A DNA stretch of 7,091 bases, taken from NCBI GenBank assembly GCA_964385195.1, contig CAYLOC010000166.1, positions 1 to 7,091 on the forward strand, written 5' to 3'. Positions 1 to 6,096 of the stretch are shown one piece after another. The notes below the pieces were generated by a model. The model was not told the origin of the DNA and ran no database searches. It saw only the letters and a list, made by a program, of their open reading frames with translations. The stretch's first letter is position 1. Every line of letters begins with the position of its first letter. Both the position numbers and the translations under genes were made by a program. This DNA comes from CAYLOC01 sp964385195 (lineage in GTDB: Bacteria > Actinomycetota > Actinomycetes > Propionibacteriales > Nocardioidaceae).

Positions 1-180
1 CGCGTCCTGGAGCGCATGCCAGGCGCGTCGCCCCTCGTGCTTGACCAACCAGGCCCCTGCGACCGATACGGCCAACAGCACCAGGATCGTCGGGACGGCG
101 CCGATCTCCTGACCGACCTGGACGATGACATAGATCTCAAGGATCGGGACCGTGATCAGCAGCGCTACGAGCCACCCCAT
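1..180 (-). CDS. fxsA: FxsA family membrane protein (partial, C-terminus off left edge)
   Basis: The first 60 residues of a small membrane protein are present; the rest lies beyond the left edge. It opens with a hydrophobic segment (about residues 3-22, containing the family's VPILEIYVIVQVG stretch), then a short polar turn with Q24, E25 and P30, then a second hydrophobic segment (about 31-46) ending in WLVKHEG. This two-helix pattern with I/L-E-I/L-Y and G-x-x-x-T-I-L is typical of FxsA. In E. coli FxsA overproduction relieves exclusion of phage T7 by the F plasmid; its normal role in actinobacteria is unknown. The ATG lies two bases after the ppm1 stop with only a weak G-rich Shine-Dalgarno, so translation is probably coupled to ppm1 in one operon. 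The family identification is secure from the visible part; full length and tail cannot be judged. Confidence 0.87.
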   Translation of the reverse strand, partial: MGWLVALLITVPILEIYVIVQVGQEIGAVPTILVLLAVSVAGAWLVKHEGRRAWHALQDA

Positions 181-182
181 GA

Positions 183-935
183 CTATCGGCCCCGCCGTCC
201 TGCCCACCACCGGCGGACCTGGTCCCGGCGTCGCTGGTACCCCCAGCGGGCCACGTTGGCCATCGCCTCGGCGATGATGCCGCCGCTCATCTTCGACGCC
301 CCGTACATCCGCTGGGAGAACGTGATCGGCACCTCAGTCACCCGCAGGCCACACTCGGCCGCCCGGCGTACCAGGTCCAGCTGGAAGCAGTAGCCCTGCG
401 ATTGCACCGTGCTCAGGTCCACCTCGCGCAGCGCGGATGCGCGGTAGGCCCGGAAACCAGAGGTCGCATCGCGCACCCGGGTCCCCAACACCAGCCGTGT
501 GTAGACACTGCCCGCGCGGGACAGTGCCTCCCTGCGCAACGGCCAGTTGACCACGGCGCCGCCGCGCACCCAGCGCGACCCGATCACCAGGTCCGCCGCG
601 GACAGCGCCTGCAGGAGCTGCGGGAGCTGCTCGGGCTGGTGCGAGCCATCGGCGTCGATCTCGACCAGCACGTCGTACCCGCGGTCCAGGCCCCAGGCGA
701 AGCCGGCGAGGTAGGCCGGCCCCAGCCCTTCCTTCGTCGTCCGGTGCAGCACATGCACCTGCGTATCCGTGCTCGCCGCGGCGTCGGCCAGGTCACCGGT
801 GCCGTCGGGCGAGCCGTCGTCCACGACGAGGATGTCGGCGGCGGGGACGCTGTCGCGGAGCCGCTTGAGCACCAGCTCGATGTTCTCCGCCTCGTTGTAG
901 GTGGGCATCACGACGAGGGTGCGCTCTTCGTTCAT
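183..935 (-). CDS. ppm1: Polyprenol monophosphomannose synthase (GT2)
   Basis: This 250-residue glycosyltransferase family 2 enzyme transfers mannose from GDP-mannose to polyprenyl phosphate at the inner face of the membrane. The product is the mannose donor for protein O-mannosylation and, in mycolic actinobacteria, for lipomannan. Seen in the sequence: PTYNE (11-15), VVDDGSPDGT (37-46, nucleotide binding), DADGSHQPE (94-102, the metal-binding DxD), GSRWV (119-123), SGFRAY (159-164) and YGASKMS (211-217). There is no membrane segment, as in the soluble Dpm1/Ppm1 catalytic domain, and the length matches that domain. The usual acidic residue before the arginine in the ER-x-x-G-x-SK motif is Q208 here. 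The tail is very basic (RRRDQVRRWWAGRRGR). The start overlaps the lnt stop as ATGA, with AGGGAG nine bases upstream. In M. tuberculosis the homologous domain is fused to Lnt; here the two are separate. Confidence 0.95.
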   Translation of the reverse strand: MNEERTLVVMPTYNEAENIELVLKRLRDSVPAADILVVDDGSPDGTGDLADAAASTDTQVHVLHRTTKEGLGPAYLAGFAWGLDRGYDVLVEIDADGSHQPEQLPQLLQALSAADLVIGSRWVRGGAVVNWPLRREALSRAGSVYTRLVLGTRVRDATSGFRAYRASALREVDLSTVQSQGYCFQLDLVRRAAECGLRVTEVPITFSQRMYGASKMSGGIIAEAMANVARWGYQRRRDQVRRWWAGRRGR

Positions 936-2527
936 CCGTTCATTCTCCCTCGCCGCCGGCGCCGACCGAAATACGCCGTCCCGACCAGCACCAGCGCGAG
1001 CGCGGAGAGGCCGGTGTCGACCCAGAACCCGTACCGCATGCCCGGGGTGATGCCGCTGGTCAGGGGGACGCGTTCATGCAGCACCGCCCGCGTCTTCGGG
1101 CCGGCGGAGGCCACCACCGTGCCGTCGGGTGCGATGATGCCGCTGATGCCGTCGGTGGAGGCGATCACCACGGTCCGCCCCGTCTCCACCGCGCGGTAGC
1201 GCGACATCGCGAACTGCTGGTCCAGCTGGCCCGGGAACTGCACGGCCCAGGTGGCGTTGTTGGTCTGTACGACGAGCAGCTGGGCGCCGCCGTTGACCAC
1301 ATCACGCACCAGGCCGTCATAGGCGACCTCGAAGCAGATCACGTCGCCGATCGTGACCCCGCCGAGATTCATCACACCGGGGCGGTGTCCGGCCGCGAAG
1401 TCCTTCGGAATCTCCTTCAGCCGCGAGATGTACTTGGTCAGCACGTCGCGGAACGGGATGTACTCACCGAACGGCACCGGGTGCCGCTTGACGTAGAACT
1501 GGCCGGGGCCGGTCTGCGGCGACCACACGATCCCCATGTTCTGCAGGTGGTGCGCGTCCGGACCGTCCACCACGGCGCCGACGAGTGTGGGGACGCCGAT
1601 GGCGCGAACCGCCGTGTTGATCTCCTGGTACGCCGAGCGGTCGGTGAACGGGTCGATGTCGGTGGAGTTCTCCGGCCAGATCACCAGGTCCGGACGAGGC
1701 ACCGCCCCCGCGTCCACGCGCGCGGCGTAGGCGACGGTGGTACTGGCGTGGTTGTGCAGCACTGCGCGCCGCTCGGCGAACGGGTCGAGCCCCTGCCCCG
1801 GCACGTCACCCTGGACCGCCGCCACCCGGGTGTGACCGGCCACCTGCGCCGGACCGGACGGCAGCACCAGGCTCACCGCCACCACCGCCACGGCGGCCGC
1901 GAGACACGGCGCGGCCACGCTCAGCCGGCGCCAGCGCTCGATGGCGTACACCGCGAGAGCGACCGCGAGGACGACGGCGAACGAGACCAGGCCCGTGCCG
2001 CCGAGGCGGCCGAACCGGTCAACGGAGGTATCGACCAGTCCGAACGCGAGGCGTCCCCACGGCAGGCCCCCGAACGGCACGGTGCTGCGCAGCAGTTCCG
2101 CCCCCACCCAGGCGGCCGCGACCCCAAGGGGCCACCACCGGAACCCGCGCAGCCAGGCCCAGGCCCAGCCCATCAGCCCGTAGAACACCGCCTCAGCCAG
2201 GCTCAGGCCGATCCATGCGTCGTACCCGACGATGATGTTCCAGTACAGCAAGGAAAGCATGAAGCCGCTGCCGAACACCCAGCCGTACCCGAACCCGGCG
2301 CGACCCGACAGGTCACGAGTCACGACCAGCAGTCCGGCGATCCCGAGCGGCATCAGCCACACCAGGCCGACCGGCGGGAACGCCACCCCGACGGCGACCC
2401 CGGACGCCGCGGCGATGACGAACCGCACACCGCGAACGCCCCACCGACGCGGCCGGGTGGATCCGGGCGAGGGTCGGCGGCGATGTGGTGCGGACGTCGA
2501 GCGGGTCACCTGCTCGACCGAGACCAT
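932..2527 (-). CDS. lnt: Apolipoprotein N-acyltransferase
   Basis: This 531-residue integral membrane enzyme adds the third acyl chain to the N-terminal diacylglyceryl-cysteine of lipoproteins. After a basic cytoplasmic N-terminus (1-33) come hydrophobic segments at roughly 34-70, 80-100, 106-128, 132-146, 178-196 and 205-223. A nitrilase-like extracytoplasmic domain follows (about 233-490), then one last membrane helix (503-520) and a tail of arginines. The nitrilase triad is visible as E286 (VIWPENS), K347 (FYVKRHPVPFGEYIP, with accessory E355) and C398 (GDVICFE), so it should be active. The ATG is the only reasonable start: an in-frame TAG sits three codons upstream. There is no Shine-Dalgarno, but a TAGCCT box ends six bases before the ATG, suggesting a leaderless message. 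It is the first gene of an operon with ppm1 and fxsA. Confidence 0.95.
   Translation of the reverse strand: MVSVEQVTRSTSAPHRRRPSPGSTRPRRWGVRGVRFVIAAASGVAVGVAFPPVGLVWLMPLGIAGLLVVTRDLSGRAGFGYGWVFGSGFMLSLLYWNIIVGYDAWIGLSLAEAVFYGLMGWAWAWLRGFRWWPLGVAAAWVGAELLRSTVPFGGLPWGRLAFGLVDTSVDRFGRLGGTGLVSFAVVLAVALAVYAIERWRRLSVAAPCLAAAVAVVAVSLVLPSGPAQVAGHTRVAAVQGDVPGQGLDPFAERRAVLHNHASTTVAYAARVDAGAVPRPDLVIWPENSTDIDPFTDRSAYQEINTAVRAIGVPTLVGAVVDGPDAHHLQNMGIVWSPQTGPGQFYVKRHPVPFGEYIPFRDVLTKYISRLKEIPKDFAAGHRPGVMNLGGVTIGDVICFEVAYDGLVRDVVNGGAQLLVVQTNNATWAVQFPGQLDQQFAMSRYRAVETGRTVVIASTDGISGIIAPDGTVVASAGPKTRAVLHERVPLTSGITPGMRYGFWVDTGLSALALVLVGTAYFGRRRRRGRMNG
945..950 (-). promoter_or_regulatory. Ribosome binding site of ppm1
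   Basis: On the minus strand AGGGAG lies inside the last codons of lnt, nine bases before the ppm1 ATG. Together with the ATGA stop/start overlap it supports the assigned ppm1 start and translational coupling of the two genes. Confidence 0.7.
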
Positions 2528-2533
2528 GCACCC

Positions 2534-2539
2534 AGGCTA
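2534..2539 (-). promoter_or_regulatory. Candidate -10 box for leaderless lnt
   Basis: On the minus strand TAGCCT fits the actinobacterial TANNNT -10 pattern and ends six bases before the lnt ATG, so transcription would begin at or next to the start codon. No good -35 is visible at 17-19 bases, which is common for actinobacterial promoters. The absence of any Shine-Dalgarno before lnt fits. Inferred from position and pattern only. Confidence 0.45.
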
Positions 2540-2588
2540 GACGATGCGAACAGGGCGCAGACATCGAAGCGTCCGGCCCCCTTCGGAC

Positions 2589-2625
2589 CGGACACCGCTC
2601 CGCTGGCGACGGAGCGCGGTGTCCG
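2589..2625 (-). terminator. Strong hairpin, terminator or attenuator candidate
   Basis: The arms CGGACACCGCTCCG (2589-2602) and CGGAGCGCGGTGTCCG (2610-2625) pair over 14 bp, with a two-base GC bulge in the right arm and a 7-base loop. It lies 61 bases before the lnt start on the minus strand. Neither side has a real T-run, so it would have to be an I-shaped terminator as described for high-GC actinobacteria. It may stop read-through from the upstream operon, end a small RNA, or act in an lnt leader. The structure is clear, the role is inferred. Confidence 0.5.
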
Positions 2626-2803
2626 TTGTCTACTGGGCAGCCGGACCGCTTCGACGGACGCCCTGCGCGACGGGTGCGGGACCGGCTGGCCGCGGCACTG
2701 GTAGGTTGGCCGAACCTAGGTGACGCGACCATTCGGAGGCCGGCCCGTCGAGCAGCCTGCTCGGCGAACGTTGACCGCGACTCTGCCAAGGACACACGCG
2801 GAC

Positions 2804-2809
2804 TGTCAA
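2804..2809 (-). promoter_or_regulatory. Candidate -35 box (TTGACA)
   Basis: A perfect TTGACA reads on the minus strand, followed after 18 bases by CAGAGT (2780-2785), a poor but possible -10. A start near 2773 would give a transcript heading to lnt through the hairpin at 2589-2625. A perfect inverted repeat abuts the box on its upstream side. The -10 is weak, so this promoter is tentative. Confidence 0.3.
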
Positions 2810-2811
2810 CA

Positions 2812-2855
2812 CCGTGCTGACCTGCTCTTTCGCGGATTCTCCCAGGTCAGCACGG
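2812..2855. repeat. Perfect 13-bp inverted repeat
   Basis: The arms are CCGTGCTGACCTG (2812-2824) and CAGGTCAGCACGG (2843-2855), separated by an 18-base spacer that is less GC-rich than the surroundings. A perfect 13-bp dyad is very unlikely by chance over so short a distance. It could be a second terminator for the amidohydrolase operon, a structured RNA element or a protein-binding site; it directly adjoins the TTGACA box at 2804-2809. I do not recognise it as a known RNA family. Confidence 0.65.
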
Positions 2856-2888
2856 CAGCAACCGCCTCCCGTTTCTTTACCGTTCCCC

Positions 2889-2911
2889 GGCGTGTCGTCG
2901 CACGACACGCC
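2889..2911 (-). terminator. Hairpin after amidohydrolase operon
   Basis: The arms GGCGTGTCGT (2889-2898) and ACGACACGCC (2902-2911) pair perfectly over 10 bp with a 3-base loop, 14 bases after the amidohydrolase stop. Position and strength suit a transcription terminator. No U-run follows on the minus strand, so it is of the I-shaped kind if it terminates. Confidence 0.6.
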
Positions 2912-2925
2912 AGCACCGGCACGGC

Positions 2926-4506
2926 TCAGTCCGCCGCGGCGTACAGCACCTGACCGTCGCGGACCGTGCGGACGCAGATCGGCAGCGGTCCGTGCGCGGC
3001 TGGTGTGGGAAGCCAGGGGCCCGCTTCCGCGTCGGAGGAGCCGGGCCGGTCGTCCCCCGACATCCCCTCCGGAAGCGACCAGACGGCGTACGTCGCCGCC
3101 GCTCCTGGCACCAGCGTGCCGCTGTGGTCGTCGCCGCGGGCACGGTGCCCGCCGCGGGTGTGCGCGGTGAACGCCTCCTCGACGGTGAGGCGCTGTCTGG
3201 AGACGTGGTGGTGGACCGCCGCCCGGATCGCGGCCCACGGCGACATCGGGGTGACAGGAGAGTCCGAGCCGAACGCCAGCGTCACCCCGGCGCGTTCCAT
3301 CGAGGCGTACGGGTTCATGGCGGCGCTGCGAGCCGGGCCGAGCCGTTGGGTGTACATGCCCGCACGCCCGCCCCAGGTCGCCTCGAACGCCGGCTGCACG
3401 CTTGCCACCACTCCCAGCCGGGCGAGTGTTGCCACCGCCTCGGGGTCCGGCATCTCGGCGTGTTCCAGACGGTGCCGGCACCGCAGCAGCGACGGCGCCC
3501 CGACCTCCTGCTCGGCGAGCTGCAGGCCGCGGACCACCTCGGTCATGGCCGCGTCGCCGATCACGTGGAAGCCGGCCTGGGTCTGTCGGCGGGTACACCA
3601 CAGCACGTGACGGCAGATCTGCTCGGCGTCGAGGTACTGGTGCCCGCGGGTCTCCTCATCGGCGTACGGCTCGTGCAGCCGGGCGGTCCGGGATCCGATC
3701 GCCCCGTCCACGCACAGGTCGCCGGCGAACCCCTGCACGCTGTCCTCGACATGGTCGCCGCCGAGCATCGCTCCCCAGTACGGGACCACCTCGGGCAGCG
3801 GCTGTTCGGCGGCCAGCTCGCGCAGGATCTGCAGGTCCTCCCACGGGGAGATGTGCGGTGCGTTGAGCTCGTGTACGCTCACCAGCCCGTGGGCGGCGGC
3901 GGAGTGCAGCGCGGTCAGCAGCGCCGCCCGGCTCGTCTCGGCGGTGCGGAGCCCCTGGAGCACCTCCACGGCCGCGTGGTGCGCCTCCCGGGCCACCCAG
4001 CCGCCATCGGACCATCCGTCCATCGCCTTGATCTCCGGGCGCATGGCCAGCAGCGCGGTGGAGACCACCGCCGAGTGACCGTCGACCCGCCCCAGCAGCG
4101 CCACGGCGCCGTCCACGGCCCGGTCCACCTCGGTCATCGTCGGCGGTCGGCGCTCCGGCCAGCCGGACTCATCCCAGCCGTGGGCGAACACCACCCGGCC
4201 ACCGTTAGTGGTGGTCGCAAGCCGGTCCAACGCGTCCTGCAGGCTGGTCGCCTCCCCCAGCGGGGTCGACTGCAAGGCGAAGCCGGTCTCGGACAGGTGG
4301 ACGTGCGCGTCGACGAAGCCCGGGGTCACCAACCGGCCCTGCAGGTCGATGACCTCGTCCACGCTGTCGCCGTACGTCGCTGCGCCGGCCTCGTCCCCGA
4401 GCCAGACCACGGTCCCTCCCACCGTGAGCATCGCAGTTGCGCGCGGGTTCTCGGGCGTGTGGACGACTCCCCCGCGCACCAGGACGCGAGGACGTGCGGC
4501 GATCAC
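2926..4506 (-). CDS. Amidohydrolase family protein (YtcJ / amidohydrolase-3 type)
   Basis: This 526-residue protein is a metal-dependent hydrolase of the amidohydrolase superfamily and is probably cytoplasmic, since no signal peptide is seen. The N-terminal beta-sandwich part ends in LVTPGFVDAHVHL with metal ligands H68 and H70. The barrel then shows VDGAIGSRTA (266-275), FHVIGD with H314, RLEHAEM with H349, and FGSDSPVTPMSPW with D415. These are the hallmarks of the YtcJ/amidohydrolase-3 group, whose members cleave amides, formamides or related bonds; the substrate cannot be predicted. The tail is unusual: the common ADLVVLD stretch reads ATYAVWS (471-477), and a loose Gly/Pro/Asp-rich segment (about 480-505) precedes the final strand. 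The GTG start is supported by AGGAGG five bases upstream. It is the last gene of the operon, 13 bases after the Lrp-type regulator, and a hairpin follows. Confidence 0.93.
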   Translation of the reverse strand: MIAARPRVLVRGGVVHTPENPRATAMLTVGGTVVWLGDEAGAATYGDSVDEVIDLQGRLVTPGFVDAHVHLSETGFALQSTPLGEATSLQDALDRLATTTNGGRVVFAHGWDESGWPERRPPTMTEVDRAVDGAVALLGRVDGHSAVVSTALLAMRPEIKAMDGWSDGGWVAREAHHAAVEVLQGLRTAETSRAALLTALHSAAAHGLVSVHELNAPHISPWEDLQILRELAAEQPLPEVVPYWGAMLGGDHVEDSVQGFAGDLCVDGAIGSRTARLHEPYADEETRGHQYLDAEQICRHVLWCTRRQTQAGFHVIGDAAMTEVVRGLQLAEQEVGAPSLLRCRHRLEHAEMPDPEAVATLARLGVVASVQPAFEATWGGRAGMYTQRLGPARSAAMNPYASMERAGVTLAFGSDSPVTPMSPWAAIRAAVHHHVSRQRLTVEEAFTAHTRGGHRARGDDHSGTLVPGAAATYAVWSLPEGMSGDDRPGSSDAEAGPWLPTPAAHGPLPICVRTVRDGQVLYAAAD

Positions 4507-4511
4507 ACTGG

Positions 4512-4517
4512 CCTCCT
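4512..4517 (-). promoter_or_regulatory. Strong ribosome binding site of the amidohydrolase
   Basis: A full AGGAGG on the minus strand, five bases before the GTG at 4506, fixes that start. It is the best Shine-Dalgarno in the window, so the amidohydrolase may be translated more efficiently than its operon partners. Confidence 0.85.
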
Positions 4518-4519
4518 GT

Positions 4520-4984
4520 TCATCGGGGCGGGGTAGGCGGGCGGTTCTCGTACGGGATGGACAGCACGATCGTGGTGTGGGTGGAGACGTTCGCGGTCTT
4601 GCGGATCCGGGACAGGAGGTCCTCCAGCGCCACCGGGTCGGCCACCCGCACCTTCACCAGGTAGGAGTCGCTCCCGGCGACGGAGTAGCAGGCCTCGATC
4701 TCCGCGGTATCCACGAGCCGATCGGGATAGTCGTCGGGCTCGGTGACATCGAGCGGACGTAAGGCGATGAACGCGGTGAGCGGCAGGCCGATCGCGTGAT
4801 GGTTGATGTGTGCCGTGTAGCCGGTGATAACCCCCCGCCGCTCCAGCCGCTTGACCCGCTGGTGCACCGCGGAGGTGGACAGGCCCGTCGCCCGGCCGAG
4901 GTCGGCATAGGACATGCGGCCGTCGGCGGCCAGCAACATGCAGATCTGCTGGTCGACCTGCTCCAACGCGGGCCCGTCGGCCAC
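4520..4984 (-). CDS. AsnC/Lrp family transcriptional regulator
   Basis: This 154-residue feast/famine regulator has a winged helix-turn-helix at about 9-57 (VDQQICMLLAADGRMSYADLG, then the recognition-helix region LSTSAVHQRVKRLERRGVI, then TGYTAHIN). A RAM ligand-binding domain follows at about 68-144 (LTAFIALRPL, EIEACYSVAGSDSYLVKV, VSTHTTIVLSIP). G104 and D106 in the AGSDSYLVKV turn match the amino-acid-binding loop of the family. Such proteins form dimers and octamers, sense amino acids and often control adjacent genes. The GTG at 4984 is the earliest start that does not run into the upstream gene: it lies two bases after the peptidase stop, with GGACGG six bases before it. The reading frame stays open far upstream, but that stretch is antisense-like composition over the peptidase. 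Its place between two hydrolases suggests it responds to their product. Confidence 0.92.
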   Translation of the reverse strand: MADGPALEQVDQQICMLLAADGRMSYADLGRATGLSTSAVHQRVKRLERRGVITGYTAHINHHAIGLPLTAFIALRPLDVTEPDDYPDRLVDTAEIEACYSVAGSDSYLVKVRVADPVALEDLLSRIRKTANVSTHTTIVLSIPYENRPPTPPR

Positions 4985-4986
4985 GA

Positions 4987-6096
4987 TCAGCCGTCCAGCA
5001 CGGTCAGCTCGCGGGGCGTGGTGTTCAGTCGCTCGATCCCGTCGGCGGTGGTGACCACGATGTCCTCGATGCGGGCACCGTGCCGTCCCGGCAGATAGAT
5101 GCCAGGCTCGATCGAGAACGCCATCGCGGGCTCGAGTACCCGCTCGCTCCCTGCCACGATATAGGGCTCTTCGTGGGTCTCCAGCCCGATGCCGTGGCCG
5201 GTGCGATGGAAGAAGTTCTCGCCGTACCCGGCCGCGGTGATCAGGTCGCGGCCGACCCGGTCGACCGACTCCGCGGTGACCCCGGGACGGGCATACTCGC
5301 ACTGGCTGCGCTGGGCGCGGAGCAGGACGTCGTACATCGCCGCGAACTCCGCGTCCGGCTCGGCGGCCACGGCGTAGGTGCGGGTGGAGTCCGAGCAGTA
5401 ACCCTCGGGGGTGGTCCCTCCGATGTCGACCACGACGACGTCCCCGTGCTGGATGACCCGGTCCGACACCGAGTGGTGCGGCGAGGCGCCGTTCGGCCCG
5501 GAGCCGACGATGACGAAGTCGACCCGTTCGTGTCCCTCGGCGACGATCGCGTCGGCGATCGACGCCCCGACCTGCCGCTCCGTCCGGCCCACGGTGAGCA
5601 TCTCCCCCATCCGGGCGTGCACCCGGTCGATGGCCTGCCCGGCGGTACGGAGTGCGTCGATCTCCTCGGTGGACTTGCGCATCCGCAGCTCGGTCAGCAG
5701 GTCGCCGGCTGCGCTGAATGTGGTCGAGCCGGCGACTGCCTGGAAGGCGAACAGCCGCGCTGCCCACATGTGGTCATCGACGGCGACGGAACCGGGTCGG
5801 CCGAGCAGGTCGAGGGCCATGTCGTGAGCGTTGTCGGTCTCGGCATGGGTCCGCACCGCCATCCCCGCTGCCGCGGCCGGTGTGGTCAGTGCCTCGGCCT
5901 TCTCCAGCTCCGGCACCACCAGTACCGGGTCGCCGTCCGCGGGAAGGACCAGCGCGGTCAGCCGTTCCAGGGGAAGCGCTTCGTAGCCGGTGAGGTAGCG
6001 CAGGTCCGGCCCAGGTGTCACGATCAGACCGTCGATGCCGTGCGATGCCAGCGACTTCTGCGTACGCCGGACCCGCCCGGCCAGGTCAGTGCTCAT
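4987..6096 (-). CDS. M24 family metallopeptidase (Xaa-Pro dipeptidase, PepE-like)
   Basis: This 369-residue cytoplasmic peptidase has an N-terminal creatinase-type domain (about 5-132, with IDGLIVTPGPDLRYLTGYE) and a C-terminal pita-bread catalytic domain (about 142-360). The five dinuclear metal ligands are present: D224 and D236 (VVVDIGGTTPEGYCSDSTRTY region), H301 (TGHGIGLETHEEP), E330 (SIEPGIYLP) and E344 (ARIEDIV). H207/H208 in SPHHS and H308 complete the substrate site. The family removes an N-terminal residue preceding proline or splits Xaa-Pro dipeptides. The length matches mycobacterial PepE, which is likewise divergent from a 5'-3' exonuclease gene; the E. coli pepE name belongs to an unrelated serine peptidase, so no symbol is given. 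The ATG at 6096 has no clear Shine-Dalgarno; it overlaps a possible 11-codon upstream frame. It is the first gene of the operon with the Lrp-type regulator. Confidence 0.94.
   Translation of the reverse strand: MSTDLAGRVRRTQKSLASHGIDGLIVTPGPDLRYLTGYEALPLERLTALVLPADGDPVLVVPELEKAEALTTPAAAAGMAVRTHAETDNAHDMALDLLGRPGSVAVDDHMWAARLFAFQAVAGSTTFSAAGDLLTELRMRKSTEEIDALRTAGQAIDRVHARMGEMLTVGRTERQVGASIADAIVAEGHERVDFVIVGSGPNGASPHHSVSDRVIQHGDVVVVDIGGTTPEGYCSDSTRTYAVAAEPDAEFAAMYDVLLRAQRSQCEYARPGVTAESVDRVGRDLITAAGYGENFFHRTGHGIGLETHEEPYIVAGSERVLEPAMAFSIEPGIYLPGRHGARIEDIVVTTADGIERLNTTPRELTVLDG

Larger units (their letters stand above)
2528..2925. other. Gene-free gap with several dyad symmetries
   Basis: This 398-base gap separates two minus-strand operons. 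No open frame in it has a ribosome binding site and a believable protein composition. It holds, from the amidohydrolase side towards lnt: a 10-bp hairpin just after the amidohydrolase stop (2889-2911); a perfect 13-bp inverted repeat (2812-2855); a TTGACA box directly beside that repeat (2804-2809) with a poor -10 candidate CAGAGT (2780-2785); a small TAGGTT/AACCTA dyad (2702-2718); a strong 14-bp hairpin (2589-2625); a weaker overlapping dyad (2571-2593); and a -10-like TAGCCT (2534-2539) right before lnt. None of the hairpins has a T-run on its 3' side. The density of dyads is more than one terminator and one promoter need, so a leader RNA or small RNA is possible. Confidence 0.6.

Noticed and set aside
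1076..2704. Long open frame of 542 codons on the plus strand
   Set aside because: It is antisense to lnt, which has a complete catalytic triad and membrane pattern. The plus-strand translation is full of His, Arg, Gly and Pro with no domain, the usual artefact of a GC-rich antisense frame.
2313..2795. Minus-strand frame of 160 codons starting in the gap and overlapping lnt
   Set aside because: More than a third of it overlaps the N-terminal part of lnt in another frame, and the translation is Arg/Ser/Ala-rich without motifs.
2630..2820. Small minus-strand frame of about 60 codons in the gap before lnt
   Set aside because: It has no ribosome binding site, its start would lie in the 13-bp dyad, and its composition (Pro, Arg, Ser, Ala) looks like untranslated GC-rich DNA.
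2812..2855. Known riboswitch or 6C-type RNA
   Set aside because: The loop lacks the C-run of 6C RNA and I recognise no riboswitch core; only a long stem with an 18-base loop is seen.
2992..4536. Long open frame of 514 codons on the plus strand
   Set aside because: It is antisense to the amidohydrolase, with low-complexity His/Arg/Gly-rich translation and no recognisable motif.
4520..5767. Upstream extension of the Lrp-type regulator to a 415-residue protein
   Set aside because: The extension overlaps the catalytic domain of the peptidase in another frame and reads as Arg/Gly-rich nonsense. The regulator domain begins right after 4984.
4520..6096. Ectoine breakdown pair: M24 ectoine hydrolase (DoeA) plus AsnC-type DoeX
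   Set aside because: The family pairing matches, but the rest of that pathway (DoeB deacetylase, DoeC/DoeD, transporter) is absent, and the peptidase is shorter and has the PepE-type context next to a 5'-3' exonuclease. It is not formally excluded.
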